From Micromonospora sp. WMMD980 (GTDB taxonomy: Bacteria > Actinomycetota > Actinomycetes > Mycobacteriales > Micromonosporaceae): 64,000 nucleotides of DNA. Position numbers and translations under genes: made by a program. Positions 56,393-64,000 of the stretch are shown one piece after another; the stretch's first letter is position 1; each line of letters starts with the position of its first letter. The notes under the pieces are model-generated. The model saw nothing but the letters and a program-made list of their open reading frames with translations. It did no database searches and had not been told where the DNA came from. The stretch lies in NCBI RefSeq assembly GCF_029626035.1, contig NZ_JARUBE010000003.1:2294001-2358000 (forward strand), read 5' to 3'.

Positions 56393-57364
56393 ATGCAACA
56401 GCGACCGCTCGGCCGAAGCGGGCTGGCGGTTTCGCGGCTCGCCCTCGGCACCATGACCTGGGGACGGGACACCGACGCCGACGACGCGGCCGCCCAGCTG
56501 AAGAGCTACCTCGACGCGGGCGGAAACCTCGTCGACACCGCCGACGTGTACGCCGACGGCGACGCCGAGTCGGTGATCGGGTCGCTGCTGGGTAGCCTGG
56601 TCGACCGCGACGAGCTGCTCATCGCCACGAAGGCGGGGCTGCGGCCGGGCAGCGGCCGCCGACGCGACGGTTCGCGCGGGCACCTGCTGCGCACGCTCGA
56701 CGCGTCGCTGCGCCGGCTCGGCACCGACCACGTCGACCTGTGGCAGGTGCACGGCTACGACCCGGACACGCCGCTGGAGGAGACGCTCTCCGCGCTGGAC
56801 CACGCCGTCTCCGCCGGCAAGGCGCGCTATGTGGGCGTGTCGAACTTCTCCGGCTGGCAGACCGCCCGGGCCGCCGCCTGGCAGGCCGCCTGGCCGGGGC
56901 GGGCGCCGGTGGTCGCCGCCCAGGTGGAGTACTCGTTGTTGGAGCGCGGCATCGAGCGTGAGGTGCTCCCGGCGTGCGCCGGGATGGGGCTGGGCCTGCT
57001 GCCCTGGTCGCCGCTGGGCCGGGGGGTGCTCACCGGGAAATACCGCAACGGCCGGCCGGCCGACTCGCGGGCGGTGTCGCCGCACTTCGAGCGCTTCGTC
57101 GGCACCTACCTGGAGCCCCGCTGCTCCAGCATCGTCGAGGCGGTGGCCATCGCCGCCGGTGGGCTCGGCGTGTCGCCCACCGAGGTGGCGTTGGCCTGGG
57201 TGCGGGACCGGCCCGGGGTGACCGCGCCGATCCTCGGCGCCCGCACGGTCGGGCAGCTGCTCGGCGCGCTCCAGGTGGAGCGGATGACCCTGCCGGACGA
57301 GATCGTCACCGCGCTCGACGACGTCTCCGCGGTGCCCGTCGGCTATCCGGAACGCGACGGCTGA
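56393..57364 (+). CDS. Aldo/keto reductase
   Basis: A 323-residue NADP-dependent carbonyl reductase with a TIM barrel. The catalytic set is visible as Asp and Tyr in DTADVYADG, Lys in IATKAGL and His in WQVHGYD. LGTMTWG at the start and the cofactor segment PILGARTVGQL near the end agree with the family. TAAGGT lies 6 bases before the ATG at 56393. Physiological substrate unknown. It is conserved near uppP in actinobacteria. Confidence 0.92.
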   Translation: MQQRPLGRSGLAVSRLALGTMTWGRDTDADDAAAQLKSYLDAGGNLVDTADVYADGDAESVIGSLLGSLVDRDELLIATKAGLRPGSGRRRDGSRGHLLRTLDASLRRLGTDHVDLWQVHGYDPDTPLEETLSALDHAVSAGKARYVGVSNFSGWQTARAAAWQAAWPGRAPVVAAQVEYSLLERGIEREVLPACAGMGLGLLPWSPLGRGVLTGKYRNGRPADSRAVSPHFERFVGTYLEPRCSSIVEAVAIAAGGLGVSPTEVALAWVRDRPGVTAPILGARTVGQLLGALQVERMTLPDEIVTALDDVSAVPVGYPERDG

Positions 57365-57464
57365 CCGGCATCGGGCGTCCGCCGTGGGGCGGCCGTCCCG
57401 CGCCGCGATCCGGGTCACGGCCAGGGGGTGGCGGAGGGCCCGCGAGCTGGGCAGCATAGAGGTC

Positions 57465-57656
57465 ATGGACTACGAATACGCGCCGCTGCGGTTGCCTTCG
57501 AACGTCGATCGGCTGACCGCCGCGGCGCAGCTGGCGATCCAGGCGGAGTTCTCCGGCTGGGAGTTGGCCCGGGTGCGGCTCTACCGGGACGGCACGCGGC
57601 AGGTGATGCTGCGCCGTCGCGTGGTGAGCAAGCCGCAGCCGGGCCTGTCGTACTGA
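57465..57656 (+). CDS. DUF5703 family small protein
   Basis: A 63-residue protein, MDYEYAPLRLPSNVDR at the start and LYRDGTRQVMLRRRV later, matching the short DUF5703 family found beside this aldo/keto reductase in actinobacteria. One beta-alpha-beta unit without Cys or membrane helix. Function unknown. The gap of 100 bases to the reductase allows a shared or separate transcript. A strong terminator follows. Confidence 0.8.
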   Translation: MDYEYAPLRLPSNVDRLTAAAQLAIQAEFSGWELARVRLYRDGTRQVMLRRRVVSKPQPGLSY

Positions 57657-57663
57657 GGGGCTC

Positions 57664-57705
57664 CTCGCCCCGGGGCCGCGCCGCGCGGTGCGGCCCCGGG
57701 GCGAG
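57664..57705. terminator. Bidirectional terminator hairpin
   Basis: A perfect 16-bp stem (57664-57679 with 57690-57705) and 10-base loop between the convergent DUF5703 gene and the acidic unknown gene. Confidence 0.85.
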
Positions 57706-57711
57706 CACTGC

Positions 57712-58365
57712 CTAGTGGGCGTGGTCGTGCTCGTCGTCGAGCTCCAGGAACGGGTGCTCGTCGAGGCGACCGACCAGCCGGTCGTCGACGGCCGGCTGGA
57801 ACGGGCCGACCGGATCGTCGTCGTCGAACGACTCCAGGTCGACGGGGGTACCGACCTCGCTGACCATGACCACGCCGTCGAGCGGCTCCAGCTCGGGCAC
57901 GTCGAGCGCGGAGAGCGAACCGTCGCCGCTCTGCAGCAGCTCCAGCACCGCCTCGCCGACGCCCTCCACCGGCGCCGGCTCGTCCTCCTCCGGGGTGCCC
58001 TCCCGGCGGGCCGCCTCGGCCACCCGCAGCAGCGCGGCGACGCTGGGCACCCGGTAGTCGCGCCGCTGCCGCACGGAGATCACCCTCGGGTGCGGGTCGG
58101 TCGGCTCGCCGCCCTCCACCGCGCCGAAGCGCTCGTCCGCCTCGTCCGGGTCGATCGACTCGACGTCCCAGGGCGTCACCTCGCCGAACGCGTCGAGCAA
58201 CCGCTCGTCGTAGGCGAACGAGGCGTTGTTCAACGCGACGTACGCCTGCCAGACGGCGTCGTCGTCGATCCGGCCCTGGGCGGCCCGGACGGCGGCCAGG
58301 TGGGCACGGGCGGCGTCGATCACCTGCTCGAGGGCGGCGTCCAGCTCAGCGTGCTGGTCGGTCAT
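57712..58365 (-). CDS. Acidic unknown protein with His-rich end
   Basis: A 217-residue, very acidic soluble protein. The N-terminal third is helical (ALEQVIDAARAHLAAVRAAQ). The middle has RVISVRQRRDYRVPSVAALL, and the end is DDEHDHAH, a possible metal-binding tail. It resembles conserved actinobacterial hypothetical proteins in this neighbourhood, but I cannot name the family. AAGGGA lies before the ATG. It follows the M20 peptidase gene on the same strand with a 60-base gap, so an operon is possible. Confidence 0.72.
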   Translation of the reverse strand: MTDQHAELDAALEQVIDAARAHLAAVRAAQGRIDDDAVWQAYVALNNASFAYDERLLDAFGEVTPWDVESIDPDEADERFGAVEGGEPTDPHPRVISVRQRRDYRVPSVAALLRVAEAARREGTPEEDEPAPVEGVGEAVLELLQSGDGSLSALDVPELEPLDGVVMVSEVGTPVDLESFDDDDPVGPFQPAVDDRLVGRLDEHPFLELDDEHDHAH

Positions 58366-58425
58366 GTGAGGCAGTCCCTTCGCGATGGGGGCAGGTCCGC
58401 GCCGGCGGCGCCGCGGCGGGCGCGG

Positions 58426-59745
58426 TCAGCAGTTGCGGAGGAAGCGGTCGAGAACCCGCACGCCGAACTGTAGTCCGTCGAGCGGGACGCGCTCGTCGAT
58501 GCCGTGGAACAGGCCGGAGAAATTGAGGTCGGCGGGCAGCCGCAGCGGCGCGAAGCCGAAGCAGCGGATGCCGAGCTGCGAGAACGCCTTGGCGTCGGTG
58601 CCGCCGGAGAGCATGTACGGCACCGGGTGGGCGCCCGGGTCCTCGGCCCGCAGCGCGGCCGACATGTGGTCCACCAGGTCGCCGTCGAACGTGGTCTCCA
58701 GGGCCGGCTGGCGCTGGACGTACTCGATGGCGATGTCCGGGCCGACCAGCTCGCGCAGCTGCCGCTCCAGCTCCTCGCTCTGCCCGGGCAGGCTGCGGCA
58801 GTCGATGGTGGCGGTGGCCCGGCCCGGGATGACGTTGTCCTTGTAGCCGGCGGCCAGCCGGGTGGGGTTGGCGGTGTTGCGGATCGTGGCGCCGATGATG
58901 TTGGCGATCGGGCCGAGCTTGGCGATCGCGGTCTCCGGGTCGGCCGGGTCGATCTCGATGCCGAGCACGTCGCCGACCTCGGCCAGGAACGCCCGTACGG
59001 TGTCGGTCATGACCACCGGGAACCGGTGTCGGCCGATCCGGGCGACCGCCTCGGCGAGCGCGGTCACCGCGTTGTCGTCGTGCACCATCGAGCCGTGCCC
59101 GGGCCGCCCCTTGGCGTGCAGGCGCAGCCAGTCGATGCCCTTCTCGGCGGTCTCGATCAGGTAGAGCCGGCGGGACTCGTCGACGGAGTAGGAGAAGCCA
59201 CCCACCTCGCCGATCGCCTCGGTGCAGCCGTCGAAGAGCCCCCGGTGCTCGCGGGCCAGGAAGTGCGCGCCGTAGTCGCTGCCGGCCTCCTCGTCGGCGG
59301 TGAAGGCGAGCACCACGTCGCGCCGGGGCCGGACGCCGGCGCGCTGCCAGTCGCGGACCACGGCCAGCACCATGGCGTCGAAGTCCTTCATGTCGATCGC
59401 GCCGCGCCCCCACAGGTAGCCGTCACGGATGTCGCCGGAGAACGGGTGCACCGACCACTCGTCCGGGTCGGCGGGCACCACGTCGAGGTGCCCGTGCACG
59501 AGCAGCGCGTCGCGACCCGGCTCGGTGCCGGGGATCCGGGCCACCAGGTTGGCCCGCCCGGGTGCCGACTCGTGGATCTCGGCGTCGACGCCGACCTCGG
59601 CGAGCTTCTCCGCGACGTACTCGGCGGCGCGCCGCTCCCCCGCGCTGGTGTCGTTGTCCCCGGTGTTGGTGGTGTCGATGCGCAGCAGGTCCCGGCAGAG
59701 GTCCACGACCTCGTCGGTGGGCTGGGGTGAGGCGGAGGTCGTCAT
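58426..59745 (-). CDS. M20 family metallopeptidase
   Basis: A 439-residue dinuclear zinc peptidase/deacylase of the M20 (ArgE/DapE/CPG2) clan. Metal ligands are seen in VHGHLDVVP, GAIDMKD, TADEEAGSD (catalytic Glu), and a final His in LFHGIDE. The dimerisation insert lies around residues 195-310 (KGRPGHGSM). The substrate may be a dipeptide or acyl amino acid. The ATG at 59745 has AAGGA close upstream, and a TATAAG box overlaps that site. The long open frame beyond the start is a GC artefact. Confidence 0.92.
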   Translation of the reverse strand: MTTSASPQPTDEVVDLCRDLLRIDTTNTGDNDTSAGERRAAEYVAEKLAEVGVDAEIHESAPGRANLVARIPGTEPGRDALLVHGHLDVVPADPDEWSVHPFSGDIRDGYLWGRGAIDMKDFDAMVLAVVRDWQRAGVRPRRDVVLAFTADEEAGSDYGAHFLAREHRGLFDGCTEAIGEVGGFSYSVDESRRLYLIETAEKGIDWLRLHAKGRPGHGSMVHDDNAVTALAEAVARIGRHRFPVVMTDTVRAFLAEVGDVLGIEIDPADPETAIAKLGPIANIIGATIRNTANPTRLAAGYKDNVIPGRATATIDCRSLPGQSEELERQLRELVGPDIAIEYVQRQPALETTFDGDLVDHMSAALRAEDPGAHPVPYMLSGGTDAKAFSQLGIRCFGFAPLRLPADLNFSGLFHGIDERVPLDGLQFGVRVLDRFLRNC

Positions 59746-59875
59746 CGCTTCCTTATACCAGCCGGGCGGGCCGCGACGCCCGGTGCGGTGTGGACCGGTT
59801 TCGCGCGACGCCCGGGCGGGTAACGCCGAACATCGATTCCGGCCACCCCGTCCGGGCCACCACGAGGAGGGCACC

Positions 59876-60493
59876 ATGACCGTCCCCCTGCCGCCGCTGC
59901 CGCCCGCCGCCGACGACGCGTACCGGCCGGGTGGGCGGAGCCTGGCCGACCTCGTGGACGCCGAGCACCGCACCCTGCTGGAGCTGGCCGACCGGGCGAC
60001 CGAGCCGGGGCTGGAGCCGGCCGGCCGACGCCGGGTGCTCGACGTGCTGACCGCGGCGGTGTCGCGGCACCTCTCCGCCGAGGAGCAGTATCTTTTCCCG
60101 GCCGCCCGCGCCGCGGTGCCGGAGAGCGCCGAGCTGGTCGCCCGGGAGATCGAGGCGGACGCCGCCCTGCTGACCGCGTTGAAGCAGCTGTCCGGCCCGG
60201 ACGACGCGGTGGTCGCCGATGTGGCCGAGCGGGTCCGCCGGCACGTGAGCCGGGTCGCCGCGCTGGTCACACCGCTGCGCGAGGTGGCCAGCGACGCCGA
60301 GCTGATCCGGCTGGGCAACCGGTGGCAGATCGCGGAGGAGGCGGCGCCGACCCGGCCGCACCCGGGCACCCCCGCCACCCCGCCCTGGAACAAGATCGTC
60401 GAGCCGGCGGTGGGGGTGCTGGACAAGGTCCGCGACGCGGTCACCGGGCGGCGCACCCGCCTCGCCGACCTGGAGCACCGCCGCGACGCCTGA
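59876..60493 (+). CDS. Hemerythrin-domain protein
   Basis: A 205-residue protein with a four-helix hemerythrin-like domain in its first 140 residues. Likely di-iron ligands are His in AEHRTLLE, His/Glu in RHLSAEEQYLF and His in RRHVSRV. Such proteins bind oxygen, NO or iron in the cytoplasm. The C-terminal part is a Pro-rich linker and a short helix. GAGGAGG lies 5 bases before the ATG. It sits upstream of a LysR regulator in the same direction. Confidence 0.85.
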   Translation: MTVPLPPLPPAADDAYRPGGRSLADLVDAEHRTLLELADRATEPGLEPAGRRRVLDVLTAAVSRHLSAEEQYLFPAARAAVPESAELVAREIEADAALLTALKQLSGPDDAVVADVAERVRRHVSRVAALVTPLREVASDAELIRLGNRWQIAEEAAPTRPHPGTPATPPWNKIVEPAVGVLDKVRDAVTGRRTRLADLEHRRDA

Positions 60494-60542
60494 GCCGAAC
60501 CGCCCCTTCCCGGACACCCGTTCGTGGTCCTACCGTCACGTT

Positions 60543-61529
60543 ATGAATCTGGAGCTGCGACACCTGCGGGTGGTCTGCGCGATCGCCGAGACGGGGAGCG
60601 TCACCAAGGCGGCCTCCCTGCTCGGTCTGGCCCAGCCGGCGCTGACCGCCCAGCTCCAGCGGATCGAGCGGGTGCTCGGCGGGCCGTTGTTCGAACGCGA
60701 CCGGCGCGGCGCCCGGCCCACCGCGCTGGGTGAGCTGGTGCTGGACCGGGCCCGGGTGCTGCTGCCGGCCATGAAGGGGCTGCAGGACGAGGCCGCCCGG
60801 CTGGCCGGCGCGGGCGACCCGCTGCGCCGCTACCGGTTCGGCGGGGTGAACAGTCCGATCCTGGGCCGGCTGGTGCACCGGCTCGCCGCCGAGCGCGCCG
60901 ACGCGCAGATCTCCACGTACGCGTCCTGGTCGGTGGACGAGTTGGCGCAGATGGTGGCCGGCGGCCGGCTCGACTTCGCGCTCACCGGCGTGTGCGGCGA
61001 CGCCGCGCCGTCGCCGGTGTTCGGGTTGAGCTGGCGGGAGGTGGCCGTCGACCCGGTCTTCGTGCTGCTGCCGCAGACCCATCCGCTGGCCGGGCGGGAC
61101 GAGGTCGACCTGGTCGACCTGCGCCGGGAGCAGTGGGTGGCGGCGCCCGGCGACGGCTGCTTCGGCGACTGCTTCGCCGCCGCCTGCGCGCGCGCCGGCT
61201 TCACCCCCCGCAAGGTGTACGAGGCGGACGTGCGCGCCGCCCTGGACCTGGTCGACGCGGGCACCGCGGTGGCGCTGTGCCAGGCCACCTTCCGCCCGGT
61301 GGCCGGGCTGGTCACCCGCCGGCTGGCCGGCGCGCCGCTGCGTTGGCGGCTGCTGTTCGGCTGGCACCCGGAGGCGCCCGCCGCGGCGGTGGCGGAGCCG
61401 GTGCTGGAGACGGCGGTGGCGGCCTACACCGACGCGCTGGCCAACCACCCCGACTATCTGGCCTGGCTGCTGGCCCACCCGGACTTCGGCGTGCAGCCGC
61501 ACCGCGTGGGCGGGGTGCGAACCGCCTGA
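60543..61529 (+). CDS. LysR-family transcriptional regulator
   Basis: A 328-residue regulator. The N-terminal HTH (RHLRVVCAIAETGSVTKAAS and LGLAQPALTAQLQRIE, residues 6-45) is canonical, followed by a linker helix and a periplasmic-binding-like effector domain (about 95-300). TACCGT (60531-60536) lies 6 bases before the ATG, implying a leaderless mRNA. There is no divergent target gene; it may control the small gene downstream or distant loci. Effector unknown. Confidence 0.92.
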   Translation: MNLELRHLRVVCAIAETGSVTKAASLLGLAQPALTAQLQRIERVLGGPLFERDRRGARPTALGELVLDRARVLLPAMKGLQDEAARLAGAGDPLRRYRFGGVNSPILGRLVHRLAAERADAQISTYASWSVDELAQMVAGGRLDFALTGVCGDAAPSPVFGLSWREVAVDPVFVLLPQTHPLAGRDEVDLVDLRREQWVAAPGDGCFGDCFAAACARAGFTPRKVYEADVRAALDLVDAGTAVALCQATFRPVAGLVTRRLAGAPLRWRLLFGWHPEAPAAAVAEPVLETAVAAYTDALANHPDYLAWLLAHPDFGVQPHRVGGVRTA

Positions 61530-61548
61530 ACGCGGGTATCTCGCCGGC

Positions 61549-61785
61549 ATGACTGATCTGTATCCGGCCGCCGACGAGCGGGAGCTGCTGCGTCAGGCGG
61601 CCACCGCGCACACCGCTGCCGCCGCCGACGTCGAGGCGTTCCTGCGCCGCCTGCCCGAGGTGCCGGACCCGGCGGACGTCACCGAGTATGCCAACCTGCT
61701 CAGCCGGGAGGAGCGGGCCCGCGCGGACCGGCAGGCCGCGGCCGACGCCGCCGGCCTGCGACTGCCCAGCATGGAGTCCGAATAG
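61549..61785 (+). CDS. Small unknown soluble protein
   Basis: A 78-residue, Ala- and acid-rich helical protein with no signal or Cys. GTATCT lies 7 bases before the ATG, a fair leaderless fit, and the gene begins 20 bases after the LysR stop. I do not recognise it. The helical pattern (VEAFLRRLPEVPDPADVTEY) looks like a short two-helix protein. Confidence 0.6.
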   Translation: MTDLYPAADERELLRQAATAHTAAAADVEAFLRRLPEVPDPADVTEYANLLSREERARADRQAAADAAGLRLPSMESE

Positions 61786-61862
61786 GCCGGGGCGCCCGGC
61801 ACGGGCGAACCCACCACCGTCGGCGACCCGGGCGTGTCGCGTCCGGACGGAGAGTCCGGTCG

Positions 61863-61914
61863 CGAGCGGCATACCGCAGAGGCATAACTATGACTGCGAG
61901 GTATACCGCTCTCG
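61863..61914. repeat. Dispersed palindromic repeat, family A, copy 2
   Basis: A 52-base palindrome with outer arms CGAGCGGCATACC and GGTATACCGCTCTCG and centre CATAACTATG. It is the partner, in reverse complement, of the element at 8351-8402. It lies 78 bases after the small + strand gene and 126 bases before the end of the DUF3140 gene, again in a convergent gap. Confidence 0.7.
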
Positions 61915-61999
61915 ACCGCATCCACTTTTTGCCGTCGTCACCCGCCGTGACGAGAGCCGGCGGCTGCCGACGCCGGGCCGGTGCGACGACGCCGCCCCT

Positions 62000-62027
62000 C
62001 CGCCCGGGCGGGTGTCCGCCCGGGCGG
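62000..62027 (-). terminator. Hairpin terminator after the DUF3140 gene
   Basis: A perfect 12-bp stem (62000-62011 with 62016-62027) and GTGT loop, 12 bases past the stop codon. Confidence 0.8.
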
Positions 62028-62039
62028 CGCAACCCCGGC

Positions 62040-62390
62040 TCAGCGTTCCACAAGCACGTCGTGACCGAGGTCGAGCAGTGCGTGCCGCCACTCGTCGTCG
62101 GCGTTGCCCCGGCCGGGCTTCTCGGCGGTCAGCTCCCGGATCCGGGTGATCGCCTCCCGCATCACCTCGACGTCCTCCGGGGTGAGGTCGACCTTGCGCT
62201 TGCGCAGCACGGCGAGGATCTGCCGGCCGGGCTCGGGGAGGTCCAGGTCGGGGTCGGGGCCGAACGCCTCCTCACCCGACCCACGGGTCAGCAGCCACTG
62301 CCGTAGCTGCTCGGAGGGTACGTTCACCTCGGCGTGGAAGTCGTCCCAGATCAGTTCGACCTCGGGGTCGAGTCGCGCGTCGCGTGCCAT
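62040..62390 (-). CDS. DUF3140 family protein
   Basis: A 116-residue soluble protein. PEVELIWDDFHAEVNVPSEQL near the start, and the later helices, match DUF3140, a family common in actinobacteria, often near stress genes, with unknown function. The ATG at 62390 overlaps the stop of the small upstream gene by one base (TGATG), so translation is coupled; AGGAGG is 4 bases upstream. Confidence 0.8.
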   Translation of the reverse strand: MARDARLDPEVELIWDDFHAEVNVPSEQLRQWLLTRGSGEEAFGPDPDLDLPEPGRQILAVLRKRKVDLTPEDVEVMREAITRIRELTAEKPGRGNADDEWRHALLDLGHDVLVER

Positions 62391-62563
62391 CACGCCTCCT
62401 CTCCCGGCGGCGGCCCGGACTCCTCCGGGTCGACCTCGCCGTGCGGTGCCTGCTGGGTCAGACCTTCCGGCGGCACCCGGACCCGGGACGGGTTGGCCGT
62501 CGGCGCCGCCTCGATCGGTTCACCGGCCGCGGTGTCCTCCCGGGTTTCCTCGGGTTCGGTCAT
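62390..62563 (-). CDS. Small acidic disordered protein
   Basis: A 57-residue Glu/Pro-rich protein with low complexity (TEPEETREDTAAGEPIEAAP) and no Cys or membrane segment. GGAGG is placed 6 bases before the ATG at 62563, and it is coupled to the DUF3140 gene. A clp-type gene ends 62 bases upstream, with a terminator between. Function unknown. Confidence 0.62.
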   Translation of the reverse strand: MTEPEETREDTAAGEPIEAAPTANPSRVRVPPEGLTQQAPHGEVDPEESGPPPGEEA

Positions 62564-62592
62564 GTCCGCCCTCCGATCCGTGCGCGACGGGC

Positions 62593-62623
62593 CGGGCCGG
62601 CCCGCCGAGGGTGGGCCGGCCCG
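62593..62623 (-). terminator. Hairpin terminator after the clpC-like gene
   Basis: An 11-bp stem (62593-62603 with 62613-62623) and 9-base loop directly at the 3' end of the unfoldase gene. Confidence 0.75.
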
Positions 62624-62624
62624 C

Positions 62625-64000
62625 TCACCGGGGATGGGACGTGGTGGCGGCCGTGTATCCGCGCTCACCGGCGGACACGTCGAAGACGAGCTGGTCGTCG
62701 CGGGCGTCCACGCTGACCTTCTGCCCCGGTGAGATCTCGTTCTCCAGCAGCATCCGGGACAGCCGGTTGTCGACCTCGCGCTGGATCACCCGGCGCAACG
62801 GGCGGGCGCCGAACTCCGGCTGGTAGCCGTGCTCGGCGAGCCAGTCGACGCCGGCGGTGCTGATCTCCACCTGGATGTCCTGGGTGTGCAGCCGGCGGCG
62901 GGTCTCCTCCAGCAGCAGGCCGGTGATCTCGCGCAGCTGCTCGGCCTCCAGACGCTGGAAGATGATGATCTCGTCGACCCGGTTGAGGAACTCGGGGCGG
63001 AAGTTCTCCTGCAACCGGCGCATCAGCCGTTCCCGCAGCTCGGCGGACTCCTGCTGGCCCGGGTCGCCGGTGGCGAAGCCGACCGTGCGCTGGGCACCGG
63101 TGATCAGCTCCGAGCCGAGGTTGCTCGTCATGATCAGGACGGTGTTCTTGAAGTTCACGGTCCGGCCCTGGCTGTCGGTGAGCCGGCCGTCGTCGAGCAC
63201 CTGGAGCAGGATGTTGAACACATCAGGGTGCGCCTTCTCGATCTCGTCCAGCAGCACCACCGCGTACGGGCGGCGGCGGACCGCCTCGGTGAGCTGGCCG
63301 GCCTCCTCGTAGCCGACGTAGCCGGGCGGGGCGCCGACCAACCGGCTGACCGTGTGCCGCTCCTGGAACTCGCTCATGTCCACCCGGACCATCCGGTCCG
63401 CCTCGCCGAACAGCGCCTCGGCCAGCGCCCGGGCCAGTTCGGTCTTGCCGACGCCGGTGGGGCCGAGGAACAGGAAGCTGCCCATCGGCCGGTTCGGGTC
63501 GGCCAACCCGGTACGCGAGCGGCGCACCGCCTCGGACACCGCGCCGACCGCGTCGTCCTGCCCGATCACCTTCTCGTGCAGGTGGCCCTCCAGGCGCAGC
63601 AGGCGGTCGCGTTCCTCCTCGGTGAGCTGGGTGACCGGGATACCGGTGGCCCGCGACACCACCTCGGCGATCTCCTTCGGCCCGACCTCGGGCACGTGGT
63701 TGGGTCCCTCGTCACCGCGGGCGCGGCGGATCTGGTCCTCCAGCTCGGCGAGCCTGTCGCGCAGCGCGGAGGCCCGCTCGTACTGCTCGTCGGAGACCGC
63801 CTGTTCCTTGTCCCGGCGCACCTCGTCGAGCTGCTGCTCCAGTTCGCGCACGTCGGAGGCGGGGGTGCGGGTGCGCAGCCGCACCCGGGCGCCGGCCTGG
63901 TCGATCAGGTCGATCGCCTTGTCCGGCAGGAACCGGTCGGTCACGTACCGGTCGGACAGCTCGCCGGCGGCGACGAGCGCCTCGTCGGTGAACCGGACCT
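62625..64000 (-). CDS. ClpC-type AAA+ unfoldase, C-terminal part
   Basis: About 458 C-terminal residues; the start is beyond the right end. The fragment begins at the end of the first AAA module (DRFLPDKAIDLIDQAGAR). It then shows a UVR-like coiled motif (DEQYERASALRDRLAELED) typical of ClpC rather than the long ClpB middle domain. The second AAA module has Walker A GPTGVGKTE, Walker B VLLDEIEKAHP, sensor 1 TSNLGS and sensor 2 FGARPLRR. It unfolds proteins, probably for ClpP. A ClpP-binding loop is not obvious, so it could also be a chaperone-only paralogue. Confidence 0.9.
   Translation of the reverse strand, partial: VRFTDEALVAAGELSDRYVTDRFLPDKAIDLIDQAGARVRLRTRTPASDVRELEQQLDEVRRDKEQAVSDEQYERASALRDRLAELEDQIRRARGDEGPNHVPEVGPKEIAEVVSRATGIPVTQLTEEERDRLLRLEGHLHEKVIGQDDAVGAVSEAVRRSRTGLADPNRPMGSFLFLGPTGVGKTELARALAEALFGEADRMVRVDMSEFQERHTVSRLVGAPPGYVGYEEAGQLTEAVRRRPYAVVLLDEIEKAHPDVFNILLQVLDDGRLTDSQGRTVNFKNTVLIMTSNLGSELITGAQRTVGFATGDPGQQESAELRERLMRRLQENFRPEFLNRVDEIIIFQRLEAEQLREITGLLLEETRRRLHTQDIQVEISTAGVDWLAEHGYQPEFGARPLRRVIQREVDNRLSRMLLENEISPGQKVSVDARDDQLVFDVSAGERGYTAATTSHPR

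Overview
The window is very GC-rich DNA from an actinobacterium, most likely a member of the Micromonosporaceae (Micromonospora-like). This is inferred from the complete Pup-proteasome locus, mycothiol and F420-type genes, many GTG starts, many leaderless promoters, and dispersed palindromes of a kind I associate with that family. From memory, the gene order follows the Mycobacterium tuberculosis interval from helY (Rv2092c) to uppP (Rv2136c), with accessory insertions. No tRNA, rRNA, CRISPR array, transposase gene or prophage was found.

Layout. 1-8.3 kb: the 5' end of an MHYT-domain gene, the helicase helY, and a mixed set (HAD enzyme, EamA exporter, diacylglycerol-kinase-like enzyme, secreted fasciclin protein, cupredoxin-like lipoprotein, cobalamin-binding protein). 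8.5-23 kb: protein export and the proteasome on the minus strand (tatC, tatA, a small membrane protein, pafC, pafB, then pafA, prcA, prcB, pup, dop and the ARC/Mpa ATPase). A cation transporter and a DUF3866 gene sit in the opposite direction between pafB and pafA, and an N-terminally truncated lipoprotein-like gene lies between dop and arc. 23-27 kb: ferredoxin, a conserved unknown, tRNA m1A58 methyltransferase trmI, a site-2 protease with CBS domains, and a Cas4/AddB-like Fe-S nuclease. 27-32 kb: a two-component system followed by a MacB-like ABC exporter.

32-43.8 kb is the accessory stretch. It holds HAD enzymes, a lipoprotein metallopeptidase, a methyltransferase, a secreted HNH nuclease, and three regulator-centred units: MarR with an alpha/beta hydrolase, MerR with YnfA, and an IS30-HTH/MarR fusion regulator facing a hydrolase-DUF4097 operon across a cluster of GTTGC operators. 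43.8-57.7 kb returns to conserved core: metH, PAC2, a GntR regulator, mshC, a kinase-fold/DUF3090/histidine-phosphatase trio, a secreted lysozyme-like protein, uppP, an F420-type oxidoreductase, an aldo/keto reductase and DUF5703. 57.7-64 kb: unknowns, an M20 peptidase, a hemerythrin protein, a LysR regulator, and a ClpC-type unfoldase cut by the window end.

How it works together. Pup (ending Gly-Gly-Gln) is deamidated by Dop and ligated to targets by PafA. ARC unfolds the tagged proteins into the PrcA/PrcB core, and PafB/PafC is the DNA-damage regulator usually linked to this locus. Starts were chosen by two patterns: a clear Shine-Dalgarno sequence, or a TAnnnT box ending 6-7 bases before the ATG/GTG (leaderless). 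The second pattern occurs at about two dozen genes.
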